DNA from: Catellatospora tritici
GTDB lineage: Bacteria; Actinomycetota; Actinomycetes; Mycobacteriales; Micromonosporaceae
DNA length: 64,000 bases
Reading direction: 5' to 3'
Assembly: GCF_019083965.1 (NCBI RefSeq)
Contig: NZ_JAHRCY010000004.1
Coordinates: 451,236-515,235, forward strand
The notes under the pieces were generated by a model that worked only from the letters and a program-made list of their open reading frames with translations, did no database searches and had not been told where the DNA came from. The position numbers were made by a program, and so were the translations under genes. Positions 40,387-50,890 of this stretch are shown here, piece by piece (the first letter of the stretch is position 1; each line of letters begins with the position of its first letter).

Positions 40387-40830
40387 TCAGCTGAGCTGCT
40401 CGGCCAACGCGACGATGATCCCCTCGGGGCCGCGGAGGTAGCAGAGCCGGTAGCTGTCCCCGTACCGTGCCACTTCGCCGAGCAGTTCGGCGCCGTGGGC
40501 GCCGCGCAGGCGGGCGAGGACGTCGTCGATGTCGTCGACGGCGAACATGACCCGGTGCAGGCCGACGGTGTTGGGCGGCGGGCTCTTCGGCTCGGCGCCG
40601 ATCGCCTCGGGGTTGCGGTACTTCGCCAGCTCCAGCTTCCCGTGCCCGTCCGGGGTCCGCATCATCGCGATGTCGCAGCGGATGCCGTCGAGTCCGACGG
40701 TGCGGTCCGCCCAGCCGCCCTCGATCCGCGCCCTGCCTTCGACCTCCATGCCGAGTTCCACGAAGAACGCGATCGCGGCCTCGAGGTCGTCGACGACGAT
40801 GCCGACGTTGTCCATCCGCTGAATCGTCAC
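40387..40830 (-). CDS. VOC-family (glyoxalase-like) protein
   Basis: The 147 aa protein has two beta-alpha-beta-beta-beta units: VTIQRMDNVGIVVDDLEAAIAFFVELGMEVEG and GLHRVMFAVDDIDDVLARLRGAHGAELLGE. It ends LCYLRGPEGIIVALAEQL with the metal-ligand Glu position. The substrate is unknown. GTG 40830 follows AAGGAG by 8 bases. It is divergent from the methyltransferase gene. Confidence 0.88.
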   Translation of the reverse strand: MTIQRMDNVGIVVDDLEAAIAFFVELGMEVEGRARIEGGWADRTVGLDGIRCDIAMMRTPDGHGKLELAKYRNPEAIGAEPKSPPPNTVGLHRVMFAVDDIDDVLARLRGAHGAELLGEVARYGDSYRLCYLRGPEGIIVALAEQLS

Positions 40831-40967
40831 GGTGGTGCTCCTTCTTCGTCGCGTGGCCTGTCGTGCCACTGATATACCCGGGACGGAGCCGGCGCCGCAT
40901 TCTCGACACCCCGAAACGCGCGGAAAAGCGTTTGCGCGGATGCGGCGTCGTCGTGAGACTGCCTGCC

Positions 40968-41759
40968 GTGGCAGAACCAGCATGGAAGCTCTTCGACCGG
41001 GTCGCCGACGAGTACGACCAGGTGGCCCCGTTCTTCGCCGAGTTCGGCACCGCCATCATGGAGGTGCTTGATCCTCCCGCCGGGTGCCGGTTCCTGGACC
41101 TGGGTTCCGGGCGGGGTGCGCTGACCGCACCGGCCCTGGCGCGGGGCTGTGTCGTGACGGCCGTCGACGCGTCACCGGCGATGGTCAAGCGGTTGACCGC
41201 GGCCTACCCGGCAGTGACGGCGCACGTGATGGATGTGCAGGCGCTTGCGCTGCCGGAGGGAGGTTTCGATCTCGTCGGCTCCTCGTTCGTCATCCACGTC
41301 CTGGACGACCCGGCCGCCGGAGTCGCCGAGGCGTACCGCGTGCTGGCCCCGGGTGGGCGTTTCGCGTTCACCGGAGGCAGCGCCCGTACCGGCGGCGGAG
41401 GTGGCGCACCGTCGGTCGCCGACGAGACTTCGCTCGGCAGCCGCCTGAACGGCCTGTTCGGGCGGTTCGCGGCCTACCTGGACCCGGACGCGGGCATGGG
41501 TCGGCCGGTCGACGCCGCCGACCTGCTGGAGGAGGCGGGCTTCGTGGATCTGCGCGAGGACAGTGCGCAGGTCGCGATCACGTTCCGGGACGGCGAGATG
41601 CTGTGGCAGTGGGCGATGAGCCACGGCTACCGGGCGTTCATCGAGGCCCTGCCCGACGACCGGCGGCAGGAGTTCTACCGCGGGGTGCTGGAGCTTGCCG
41701 AAGACGACCGGGTCCTGCGGCGGACCACGGGTGTCTGGTCGGGCCGCAAACCCGGCTGA
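40968..41759 (+). CDS. class I SAM-dependent methyltransferase
   Basis: The 263 aa protein has motif I RFLDLGSGRGALTAPAL, VTAVDASPAMVKRLTA (acidic loop), MDVQALALPEGGFDLVGSSFVIHVLDD and VLAPGGRFAFTG, the standard ubiE-like core. The C-terminal half binds an unknown acceptor. The start is GTG 40968 or the in-frame GTG 40953. Confidence 0.88.
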   Translation: MAEPAWKLFDRVADEYDQVAPFFAEFGTAIMEVLDPPAGCRFLDLGSGRGALTAPALARGCVVTAVDASPAMVKRLTAAYPAVTAHVMDVQALALPEGGFDLVGSSFVIHVLDDPAAGVAEAYRVLAPGGRFAFTGGSARTGGGGGAPSVADETSLGSRLNGLFGRFAAYLDPDAGMGRPVDAADLLEEAGFVDLREDSAQVAITFRDGEMLWQWAMSHGYRAFIEALPDDRRQEFYRGVLELAEDDRVLRRTTGVWSGRKPG

Positions 41760-41779
41760 GGCCCGCCTCGGATGTGCGC

Positions 41780-41814
41780 AGGGCCGCGCCCGTCAACCGG
41801 ACGGGCGCGGCCCT
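41780..41814. terminator. bidirectional terminator between methyltransferase and sdhB
   Basis: AGGGCCGCGCCCGT, 7-base loop, ACGGGCGCGGCCCT: a perfect 14 bp stem between convergent genes, 21 bp after one stop and 17 bp from the other. Confidence 0.8.
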
Positions 41815-41830
41815 GTGTCGGCCGTACGGG

Positions 41831-42588
41831 TCAGGACGCGGCGCGCAGGGCGTGCCGGAAGTCCTTGTTGAGCTGGGCGATGGCCTGCAGCGGGATGCCC
41901 TTCGGGCAGACCGAGGTGCACTCGCCGGTGTTGGTGCAGCCACCGAACCCGGCCTCGTCGTGCGCGTGCATCATGTCGATGACGCGGGTGTCGCGCTCGG
42001 GCTGGCCCTGCGGCAGCAGACCCAGGTGGGTGATCTTCGCGGCGGTGAACAGCATGCCCGAGCCGTTGGGGCACGCGGCCACGCAGGCGCCGCAGCCGAT
42101 GCAGGTCGCGGCCTCGAACGCGGCGTCGGCGTCGGCCTTGGGCACCGGGGCGGCGTGCGCGTCGGGGGCCGAGCCGGTCGGCGCGGAGATGTACCCGCCC
42201 GCCTGGATGATCTTGTCGAACGCGCGGCGGTCGACGACCAGGTCCTTCACGACCGGGAACGCCTTGGCCCGCCACGGCTCGATGTCGATCGTCTCGCCGT
42301 CCTTGAAATGCCGCATGTGCAGCTGGCAGGTGGTGGTCGCCTTCTCCGGCCCGTGCGGCACACCGTTGATCACGAGGCTGCACATGCCGCAGATGCCCTC
42401 ACGGCAGTCGTGGTCGAAGGCGACCGGGTCCTCGCCGTCGAGGGTCAGCCGCTCGTTGAGCACGTCGAGCATCTCCAGGAACGACATGTCCGGGGAGACG
42501 TTCTGCAGCTGGTAGGTGACCATGGCGCCCTTTTCCTGGGCGTCGGCCTGCCGCCAGATGCGCAGCTTCAGGCTCATCGACTTCTGGG

Positions 42589-42592
<4 letters not shown>
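41831..42592 (-). CDS. sdhB: succinate dehydrogenase iron-sulfur subunit SdhB
   Basis: The 253 aa protein carries the [2Fe-2S] motif CREGICGMC and the [4Fe-4S]/[3Fe-4S] cysteines in [14 protein letters not shown] and [16 protein letters not shown]. It passes electrons from FAD to the membrane anchor. The GTG at 42592 overlaps the SdhA TGA (GTGA), which favours it over the internal ATG 42577. It is the third gene of sdhCAB. Confidence 0.96.
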
Positions 42593-44523
<1,931 letters not shown>

Positions 44524-44525
44524 GG

Positions 44526-45227
44526 TCACTTCACCAGCCCTGTGAGTACGGCGAACGGGACGGAGAGGAACCCGGCGACGATCACCGCGGCCACGGCCAG
44601 CGCGACGCCCTTGAGGGCCTTCTCGCGGCGGTCGTTGCTGACACCCAGGGTCTGCAGCGCGCTCCAGATGCCGTGCCGCAGGTGGAAGCCGAGGGTGAGC
44701 ACGGCCAGGGCGTAGAACGCGGTGACATACCAGCGGTCGGGGGCGAAGTCGGCGGTGACCGCCGCGTGGGCCTTGCTGGTGTCGGCGACCGGGTTGATGG
44801 TGCGGGTGGTCAGGTCGAGGATGTGGTAGACCACGAACAGCACGATGATCACACCGCCCCAGCGCATGGTGCGCGCGGCGTAGGAGCCCTGGACGGGCTT
44901 GCGGTGGGCGTACTTGACCGGCCGGGCCTTCTTGGCGCGGATCGTCAGCACCGTCGCGGCCCAGATGTGGGCGACGATGGCGACCAGCAGGCCGACGCGC
45001 TGGATCCACAGGAACGCCGAGTACGGCAGCATCGGCTCGCCGATCTCGCGCAGCCAGTGCGCGTACGAGTCGAACGTCTGCGCGCCAAAGAAGATCTTGA
45101 GGTTGCCGATCATGTGCGCGAGGAGGAAGAGCACCAGGAGTGCTCCCGAAACCGCCATGATCACCTTCTGGCCGACCGTGGACCGCAGAAGTCCAGGTCG
45201 GGCGAGGGTCTGATTCGCTACTGCCAC
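44526..45227 (-). CDS. sdhC: succinate dehydrogenase cytochrome b subunit SdhC (b558 family)
   Basis: The 233 aa single anchor subunit has five membrane helices with heme-ligand His in [29 protein letters not shown] and [12 protein letters not shown]. It is the sole anchor, as in Bacillus-type SdhCAB; there is no SdhD. GTG 45227 has TAGCCT 7 bases upstream, so the mRNA is expected to be leaderless. Confidence 0.95.
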   Translation of the reverse strand: MAVANQTLARPGLLRSTVGQKVIMAVSGALLVLFLLAHMIGNLKIFFGAQTFDSYAHWLREIGEPMLPYSAFLWIQRVGLLVAIVAHIWAATVLTIRAKKARPVKYAHRKPVQGSYAARTMRWGGVIIVLFVVYHILDLTTRTINPVADTSKAHAAVTADFAPDRWYVTAFYALAVLTLGFHLRHGIWSALQTLGVSNDRREKALKGVALAVAAVIVAGFLSVPFAVLTGLVK

Positions 45228-45264
45228 GTCTCGCAGGCTAGGACGCTGTGGATCAGGCGTCCAA
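45228..45264 (-). promoter_or_regulatory. sdhCAB promoter
   Basis: On the minus strand TTGGAC (45264-45259), 18 bp spacer, TAGCCT (45240-45235), then 7 bases to the GTG. It is close to the housekeeping sigma consensus and predicts transcription starting at the start codon. Confidence 0.7.
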
Positions 45265-45411
45265 TGCATGACACGGGCCCAGTCGATAGCCGTACGCCAT
45301 ACTGAAACAGCTTCAATTGATCTTTCAGCGTGCATTCAGGGTCCCCAGATGCCGCTTCGCCGCCGCAACGCGTCACCGGCCTGTGAGGCACACCTCAGCA
45401 GGTGGGAAAAC

Positions 45412-46092
45412 TCACTGTCCCTGCGAGCGCCAGTACTGCCGCTTGCCCTCGTCCCGCACCACCACGCCCAACCTGGCCAGTTCGGCCCGGAACTCGTCGC
45501 GGTCGCGGTCCTCACCCCGGTCGACGGCCCGCTGCCGGGCCCGCAGCAACGCACCGGCGGGACCGGTCAGGTCCGGGTCGCCGTCCACCCAGCGCCGGTA
45601 GTGCGCCGCGTGCGGATCGCCGGGCAGCCACCGGTAGCCGTGCCGTTCGAACGCCGCCCGAACCCGCTCGACGTCCAGGTCGCACTCCTGCCGGTCCAGT
45701 TCGGCACCATCGGCACCGAGCAGGACCAGGTGCTTGAGGTCGATGAACACGCCGCGTACCGCCGGTCGCCCGAACCGGGCCCGTTCGACCCCGCCCCGAC
45801 GCAGCGCCACGGCATCGTCGTCGATGACCAGGACCAGCACCTCCAGGGTCGCCAGCAGCGCCACGCCCAGACCGAGCAGCGCGCCGACGCCGACCGCGGC
45901 GAGGGTGCCGTACGGCTCGCGGATCGAGGCGACCAGCCGGAACGGGCCCTGCAGCGGCGCCCAGGCCAGGCCCGCCACCCAACCGGCCACCGCCCGCAGC
46001 AGCCAGCCAACTCCGGCGCCGGCCAGCGGAAACCCCGCCCACACGAACGCCCACGCGATGCCGTCATAGGTGACCCGGGTCTGCTGCCGCAC
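45412..46092 (-). CDS. YqeB-like membrane protein
   Basis: The protein (about 226 aa) has two hydrophobic regions (12-45, 60-90), then a soluble beta-rich segment (VLVIDDDAVALRRGGVERARFGRPAVRGVFIDLKHLVL), and ends VVVRDEGKRQYWRSQGQ. This resembles Bacillus YqeB-type proteins with a PH-like domain. The function is unknown. GTG 46092 has TAGGAT 7 bases upstream; ATG 46101 is part of that -10 and less likely. Confidence 0.65.
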   Translation of the reverse strand: MRQQTRVTYDGIAWAFVWAGFPLAGAGVGWLLRAVAGWVAGLAWAPLQGPFRLVASIREPYGTLAAVGVGALLGLGVALLATLEVLVLVIDDDAVALRRGGVERARFGRPAVRGVFIDLKHLVLLGADGAELDRQECDLDVERVRAAFERHGYRWLPGDPHAAHYRRWVDGDPDLTGPAGALLRARQRAVDRGEDRDRDEFRAELARLGVVVRDEGKRQYWRSQGQ

Positions 46093-46134
46093 GGGCGCCA
46101 TCCTAGACAGCGGCAGCCGGCGGCGGTTGCCGCG

Positions 46135-46168
46135 GCCATCGTCGGGGCTCCGACGATGGCCCTACGCT
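46135..46168 (+). promoter_or_regulatory. palindromic operator and -10 of the LysR gene
   Basis: GCCATCGTCGG-GGCT-CCGACGATGGC is an 11 bp inverted repeat (46135-46160), 2 bp before TACGCT (46163-46168). It lies where a LysR regulator would bind to control itself or the divergent YqeB-like gene. Confidence 0.55.
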
Positions 46169-46174
46169 ATGGGT

Positions 46175-47104
46175 GTGCAGTTGCAGCAGCTCAAGTACTT
46201 TGTCGCGGTCGCCGAGACGCGCCACTTCACCCAGGCCGCCGAGCAGGCCGGGGTGACCCAGCCGTCGCTGAGCAAGCAGATCCACGTGCTGGAGACCGAA
46301 CTGGGCGCGCCGCTGTTCACCCGCTCGCGTGGCAACATCACGCTGACCCCGGCCGGGGAGGCGCTGCTGCCCCGGGCCAGGCGCATCCTCGCCGACGTCG
46401 AGACCGCCCGCCTGGAGGTGCAGGAACTCATCGGCGTACGCCGAGGGCGGCTGCGGCTGGGCGCCACCCCGAGTCTGTGCACCAGCCTGGTCGCGCCGGT
46501 GCTGCGCCGCTACCAGGAGGGCTACCCGGGGGTACGGCTGCTGCTGGAGGAGGGCGGCTCGCAGGACCTGGTCGGCAAACTCGCCCGCGGCGGCCTGGAC
46601 CTGGCCCTGATCGTGCTGCCCGACCAGGGCACCGATCCGGCGCTGCGGGCCGAGCCGATCCTGCGCGAGAGCCTGGTCGTCGCGTCGGCCATCACCCTGC
46701 CCGCGCCGACCGAGTCGCCGGTGCTCACGCTGCCGGAGCTGGAGCACCAGCCGCTGGTGATGTTCCGTCCCGGCTACGACCTGCGCGACACGACCCTGGA
46801 GGCGTGCCGCCGGGCCGGGTTCGATCCGTCGTTCGCGATCGAGGGCGGCGAGATGGACGCCGTGCTCGGGTTCGTCGAGGCCGGGCTCGGGGTCGCGCTC
46901 GTACCGTCGATGGTGCTGTCGGGCCGGACCCGGCTGCGGTCCACTCCCCTGGCCCCACCGGGGGTGCAGCGCACCATCGCGCTGGCGCACCGTCGCGACG
47001 TCACCCCCACCCACGCCGCGCGGGCGATGCGGGAGGTGCTGCTGGCATACCTGCACGAGGAGTCGGCGTGGAGCCGCCTGCCGACCGGGGTGGAGCCGAT
47101 CTAG
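46175..47104 (+). CDS. LysR-family transcriptional regulator
   Basis: The protein (309 aa) has the N-terminal winged HTH LQQLKYFVAVAETRHFTQAAEQAGVTQPSLSKQIHVLETELGAPLFTRSRGNITLTPAG and a periplasmic-binding-like effector domain from about 90, with RLGATPSLC and LDLALIVLPD. The effector is unknown. TACGCT is 6 bases before GTG 46175; ATG 46169 is in frame. Its stop overlaps the convergent Nudix stop. Confidence 0.93.
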   Translation: MQLQQLKYFVAVAETRHFTQAAEQAGVTQPSLSKQIHVLETELGAPLFTRSRGNITLTPAGEALLPRARRILADVETARLEVQELIGVRRGRLRLGATPSLCTSLVAPVLRRYQEGYPGVRLLLEEGGSQDLVGKLARGGLDLALIVLPDQGTDPALRAEPILRESLVVASAITLPAPTESPVLTLPELEHQPLVMFRPGYDLRDTTLEACRRAGFDPSFAIEGGEMDAVLGFVEAGLGVALVPSMVLSGRTRLRSTPLAPPGVQRTIALAHRRDVTPTHAARAMREVLLAYLHEESAWSRLPTGVEPI

Positions 47105-47625
47105 GCGCGGGCGGCCAGTTTCCGCCACGCGGCCATGCCGTCGGGCACCCACTCCCACCGCGCCAGCCGCGCGTCGAGCTCGTCGCGGGTGAGGAACGCG
47201 TGCCAGGCGACCTCCTCGACCTGCGGATCGACCGGTCCGGGCACGGTCACCCGGTAGACCGCCGACCACCACGCGTGCTCGGATGTCTCGTACAGGAACT
47301 TGAACAGGTACTCCGGCCGCGGCAGGTCGACCACGCCCAACTCCTCGCCCGCCTCGCGGCGCGCGGCTTCGTCGTAGGACTCCCCCGCACCGACCACACC
47401 GCCGACGAACATGTCGTAGCAGGACGGGAAGACCAGCTTCTGCGCGGTGCGCCGGTGTACGAAGATCCGCCCGTCGGCGTCGGTGGCCAGGATGAACACG
47501 CACCGGTGGATGAGCCTGCGCGCGTACGCGTCGGCGCGGCGGGCCTGGCCCACCACCTGGTCGTGCTCGTCGACGATGTCGAGGATCTCGTCCGCCGACC
47601 GCGGCTGCTCGGTCATGGCGTCCAT
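47101..47625 (-). CDS. Nudix hydrolase (YfcD/IDI-like)
   Basis: The 174 aa protein has an intact Nudix box GGVVGAGESYDEAARREAGEELGV. It begins ILDIVDEHDQVVGQARRADAYARRLIHRCVFIL, as in YfcD and isopentenyl-diphosphate isomerase-like Nudix proteins (RHxxxH area, FVHRRTAQKLVFPSCYDMFVGG). The substrate is unknown. ATG 47625 and ATG 47616 are both possible. Confidence 0.88.
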   Translation of the reverse strand: MDAMTEQPRSADEILDIVDEHDQVVGQARRADAYARRLIHRCVFILATDADGRIFVHRRTAQKLVFPSCYDMFVGGVVGAGESYDEAARREAGEELGVVDLPRPEYLFKFLYETSEHAWWSAVYRVTVPGPVDPQVEEVAWHAFLTRDELDARLARWEWVPDGMAAWRKLAARA

Positions 47626-47655
47626 CCAAGCAGCCGCGGTCGGGCCGAGGCCGCT

Positions 47656-47727
47656 CAGCCCCGCAGGACCTGGCGCAGCACCGCCGCGAACGGTTCGGCC
47701 AGGCCGAACCCGCCGTGGTACCGCTGG
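47656..47727 (-). pseudogene. possible C-terminal gene remnant
   Basis: A stretch reading QRYHGGFGLAEPFAAVLRQV and then LRG plus stop has coding-like composition but no start or N-terminal domain; the frame upstream is not coding. The 209 bp gap 47626-47834 contains nothing else convincing. It could be the tail of a deleted gene. Confidence 0.3.
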
Positions 47728-47834
47728 ACGGGCGGTGAGCGGCCTGGCCCGGGTCGCGGCGATCGCCGGTGGCTTCTCGTTCGCGCTGGCGGTAAGGCCA
47801 CGGTCCGGGCCTGCGAGCGCGGTGCCCGGACCGG

Positions 47835-48488
47835 TCAGCGCGGCCAGTCGGCGAACGCGGCCCGCACGGCCGCGCACGCCTGCGGACTCAGGCCGTACAG
47901 GTGCTGCCAGACGGAGTCGTCGAGGCGGTCCAGGCGGCGCATCGCGGCGGCGAAGTCGTCGCCGGTCAGCGTCGGGTCGGCCCGCTGCGCCAGTTCGATG
48001 AGTTGTTGCCGGTCGTAGCGGCGCTGCGCCCCGGCCACGTCGACGTAGTCGCGGGGCTCGGCGCGGGCCGCGAGCGCGGCGACCTTGCCGCCGAGTACGT
48101 CGTCCAGGTGCAGCACCGGCCCGACGTCCATGACGACCGGGCCGCGTTCGCGGTCGAAGCGGGCCAGGGTCAGCCGCATCACCGCCGCGCCCCGGGTCAC
48201 CTCGAATTCGACCAGCTCGTCGTCGAGCCCGTCGAACACCTCGCCCAGGTCGTCGCCGTAGGTGGTGACGTGCAGTCCGGCGTCGGCCAGCGCGGCGGCG
48301 ACCAGGGCCCCGGCGGCACGGACCCCGCCGTCGACGTCGGTGAACAGGTCGACGTCCTCGGTGCCGCGGTGGACGATGCCGTACAGGTTGAGGGCGTGCC
48401 CGCCGCCGAGGGCGAACCCGTGGGCGCGTGCCACCGACAGGGCGATGCGGGCGACGTCGTGCTGCAGCGCCTGCGCGCCGCCGGTCAC
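47835..48488 (-). CDS. AbiEii/AbiGii-like nucleotidyltransferase
   Basis: The 217 aa protein has the minimal nucleotidyltransferase core: FALGGGHALNLYGIVHRGTEDVDLFTDVDGG (GG...D-x-D metal site), and VMDVGPVLHLDDVLGGKVAALAARAEPRDYVDVAGAQ. In AbiE systems such proteins are nucleotidyltransferase toxins, but many housekeeping relatives exist. The GTG overlaps the preceding gene's TGA (GTGA). Confidence 0.85.
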   Translation of the reverse strand: MTGGAQALQHDVARIALSVARAHGFALGGGHALNLYGIVHRGTEDVDLFTDVDGGVRAAGALVAAALADAGLHVTTYGDDLGEVFDGLDDELVEFEVTRGAAVMRLTLARFDRERGPVVMDVGPVLHLDDVLGGKVAALAARAEPRDYVDVAGAQRRYDRQQLIELAQRADPTLTGDDFAAAMRRLDRLDDSVWQHLYGLSPQACAAVRAAFADWPR

Positions 48489-48838
48489 GACGCGGGAACC
48501 TGGGTGCGCAGTTGCGGGTGGCGTTCCTCCCAGGCGCGGCGGATGCCGCGGGGCAGGAACAGGTCGGGCCACAGCCGGACCAGGGTCGGCCCGTGCAGCC
48601 AGGTGCGCAGTTCCGCGCCGGTGCGGGCCTCGCGCAGCACGGTCTCGTACAACCAGGTCAGCAGGTGCGTGTCGGCGAGGTCGACGCCACGGTCGGGCTG
48701 CCAGAACAGCCGGTGCGGCAGCTCGACCACGCCGCCGGTCGGGCCGCGCAGCTCGTCGAGGTCGGACACGACGACAGCACGACGACCCGGCCGCGCCTGC
48801 TGCGGCGCGGCCGCGGCGCGTCGGTCGCGGCGGTCCAC
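48485..48838 (-). CDS. partner gene of the AbiEii-like nucleotidyltransferase
   Basis: The 117 aa protein has a basic N-terminus, then ELPHRLFWQPDRGVDLADTHLLTWLYETVLREARTGAELRTWL and PRGIRRAWEERHPQL. No HTH is seen and no family is named. It is encoded first and translationally coupled to the nucleotidyltransferase, the order expected for an antitoxin, but that is inference. TACGCT is 7 bases before GTG 48838. Confidence 0.6.
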   Translation of the reverse strand: MDRRDRRAAAAPQQARPGRRAVVVSDLDELRGPTGGVVELPHRLFWQPDRGVDLADTHLLTWLYETVLREARTGAELRTWLHGPTLVRLWPDLFLPRGIRRAWEERHPQLRTQVPAS

Positions 48839-48920
48839 ACTGCGAAGCGTAGCGGGTCTGCCGCGTACGGGACATGACGTACGCCCCCACGGGTACGGTC
48901 GCGCAGGTCACCGCATGAGT

Positions 48921-48953
48921 GCACCCGGGCCGCGAGGCGTGCGGCCCGGGTGC
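48921..48953. terminator. GC-rich hairpin
   Basis: GCACCCGGGCCGC, 7-base loop, GCGGCCCGGGTGC (13 bp stem), 33 bp downstream of the stop of the minus-strand coding-like segment 48986-49138. Confidence 0.65.
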
Positions 48954-48985
48954 GTGACGCCGGTGGAGAGGTACCGGCGTCGGCT

Positions 48986-49138
48986 TCAGCGGGCCGGGGC
49001 GGCCTTGACCACGATCGCGCAGTAGGTCGAGTGCGGGCCCCGGTGGTAGCCGCTGTCGCGGCCGCCGCCCTGCTGGGTGCGGGGCTGCCGGTGGCGGTGC
49101 GAGCACCGGCAGTTCCCACGATCCCGCAGGCCGAACAG
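48986..49138 (-). other. coding-like segment, Cys/His/Arg-rich C-terminus without clear start
   Basis: In the 355 bp gap between genes (48839-49193) this minus-strand frame has nearly all G/C at third positions, reading ...GLRDRGNCRCSHRHRQ... and ending ...HSTYCAIVVKAAPAR. A terminator hairpin follows. No start codon with a good signal is seen (GTG 49225 lies inside the DinB gene). It is a small-protein remnant, or a small gene with a cryptic start. Confidence 0.35.
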
Positions 49139-49193
49139 CCGCGCACCTGACGAAAGGCAGGTCCGGGAGGTTTCGGAAGTCGGTTCTTTCGGT

Positions 49194-49718
49194 TCAGGCG
49201 CCGGTGGTGCCGTCGATGCGTTCACGCAGCAGGTCGGCGTGGCCGTTGTGGCGGGCGTACTCCTCGATCATGTGGACGTACACCCAGCGCAGCGACATCC
49301 TGGCGCCGCTGCGTTCGTGGACGAACTCGGCGGTCAGGTCGAGGTCGGCGACGGCGTCGCGGCAGTGCTGCCACTCCTGCACCAGCCGGTCGAGGTCACC
49401 GGCGGCGTCAGCGGGGTCGATCAGGTCGAACGAGGCACCGCCTCGGCCGTCGGTGTGGGAGTACAGCGACTCGATCTGCTGCCCGGCGACGCGGCGGCGG
49501 AACCAGCCCCGCTCCACGTCGGTCATGTGCCGGACCAGGCCCAGCAGGGTCAGGTTCGACGGCGGTGTCGAAGCCTGGCACAGCTGCTCGCCGGTCAGCC
49601 CGGCGCACTTGTGCAGCAGCGTGGTGCGGTGCCAGTCGAGGTATCCGTCCAGGATGGTGCGCTCGGAGCCGATGAACGGTTCGTCGGTGCGGGTGATCTG
49701 CGGGGCGGTCCACGTCAT
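49194..49718 (-). CDS. DinB family (DUF664) protein
   Basis: The 174 aa protein is a paralogue of the one at 25136. It has YLDWHRTTLLHKCAGLTGEQL, LLGLVRHMTDVERGWFRRRV (first His) and WVYVHMIEEYARHNGHADLLRERIDG (second and third His). It is probably a metal-dependent thiol transferase-like protein. ATG 49718 is the best start; ATG 49727 is in frame. Confidence 0.88.
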   Translation of the reverse strand: MTWTAPQITRTDEPFIGSERTILDGYLDWHRTTLLHKCAGLTGEQLCQASTPPSNLTLLGLVRHMTDVERGWFRRRVAGQQIESLYSHTDGRGGASFDLIDPADAAGDLDRLVQEWQHCRDAVADLDLTAEFVHERSGARMSLRWVYVHMIEEYARHNGHADLLRERIDGTTGA

Positions 49719-49784
49719 GGCTGCCATCCTCGCCGACGGCGCGCCCGCGTGCTGTCCCCCGCGCGCGGGTAGGCTGCGGTGCTT

Positions 49785-50246
49785 GTGATCGAGACCGCGC
49801 GGCTGGTGCTGCACCCGTACACCCCGATCCTGGCGTCGATGATCGCCGACGGGCAGCCCCGCGACCCGCGCTGGGCGCCGGACTTCCCGTTCGCGGGCGA
49901 CCAGGACACGGCCCGGATGTACCTGCGGGCCGGGGCGCCGGGCGGGCTGTGGGTGCCGTACGCGATCCAGGTCCGCGACAGCGGCCTGTTCGTCGGCGGG
50001 GTCGGCTACCACGGCGCCCCCGACGAGCACGGCACCGTCGAGATCGGCTACGGGCTGGCCGAGTCCGCCCGCGGCCACGGTTACGCGTCCGAGGCCGCGT
50101 CCGCGCTGGTCGAGGCCGCCGCCGCGGCGGGGGCGCGGCGGGTCGTGGCCGAACTGGAGTTCGACAATCCGCCCAGCGCCGCGGTGCTGGCCCGGCTCGG
50201 CTTCACCGCGACCTCGCCGCTGCGCTGGGTGCGCGAGCTGGCCTGA
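49785..50246 (+). CDS. GNAT-family N-acetyltransferase
   Basis: The protein (about 153 aa) is a RimJ/L-like acetyltransferase. It opens VIETARLVLHPYTP and has VEIGYGLAESARGHGYASEAASALVEAAAAAGARRVVAELEFDNPPSAAVLARLGF, the acetyl-CoA loop and the typical Asn/Pro/Ser motif. TAGGCT is at 49770, 9 bases before GTG 49785; GTG 49779 is also in frame. Confidence 0.85.
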   Translation: MIETARLVLHPYTPILASMIADGQPRDPRWAPDFPFAGDQDTARMYLRAGAPGGLWVPYAIQVRDSGLFVGGVGYHGAPDEHGTVEIGYGLAESARGHGYASEAASALVEAAAAAGARRVVAELEFDNPPSAAVLARLGFTATSPLRWVRELA

Positions 50247-50289
50247 CCCGGCTGCGAACCGGGCGCCGTGGCGTCGGCGTGCAGACGGT

Positions 50290-50841
50290 ATGAGCGTGCG
50301 CCTGGTGTACGAGACCCACTCCACGACCACCGACAACGAGGCCGGTATCGCCACCGGCTGGCTGCCGGGACAGCTGTCCGAGCGGGGCCTGCGCGACGCC
50401 GCCGACCTGGCGCGACGCCGTCGCGACGACGGCGTCGACCTGGTCTACTGCTCCGACCTGCACCGGGCCGTGCAGACCGCGCAGCTCGCGTTCGGTGCCC
50501 GCGGTATCGGGATCCGCCTGGACGCCCGGCTGCGCGAATGTGACTACGGGCAGCTCAACGGGATGCCGGTGCACCGCCTGGACCGGGAGCGGCCGCAGCG
50601 GGTGGACACGCCGTTTCCCGGCGGGGAGTCCTACCGGCAGGTCGTGGACCGTACCGCCGAGCTGCTCGAGGAGCTCGCGGACCGGCACGACGGGCAGCGG
50701 CTGGTGCTGATCGCCCATTCGGCCAACCGGCACGCGCTGGCGGTGCTGTTGGAGGGCGCCGATCTGCACCGGCTGGTGTCGGCGCCGTTCGCGTGGCAGC
50801 CCGGCTGGGAGTACGAGCTGCCGACGGCCTGGCGGCGTTGA
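50290..50841 (+). CDS. histidine phosphatase superfamily protein lacking the RHG motif
   Basis: The 183 aa protein aligns with phosphoglycerate-mutase-like phosphatases: LSERGLRDAADLARRRRDDGVDLVYCSDLHRAVQTAQLAF (second-Arg motif), RECDYGQLNGMPV (acid) and LVLIAHSANRHALAVLL (second His). The first motif, normally RHG, reads YETHSTTTDNEAG, so the catalytic His is kept but the preceding Arg is Thr. Activity may be altered. Confidence 0.85.
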   Translation: MSVRLVYETHSTTTDNEAGIATGWLPGQLSERGLRDAADLARRRRDDGVDLVYCSDLHRAVQTAQLAFGARGIGIRLDARLRECDYGQLNGMPVHRLDRERPQRVDTPFPGGESYRQVVDRTAELLEELADRHDGQRLVLIAHSANRHALAVLLEGADLHRLVSAPFAWQPGWEYELPTAWRR

Positions 50842-50890
50842 CCTGCGTACCGGCCCGCCCGACCGGACAATGGACGAGGAGGTGAGCCCC

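Noticed and set aside
49031..49150. Small plus-strand ORF with a signal-peptide-like Ala/Val stretch
   Set aside because: Third-position GC is clearly lower than that of the opposite frame, which is followed by a terminator.
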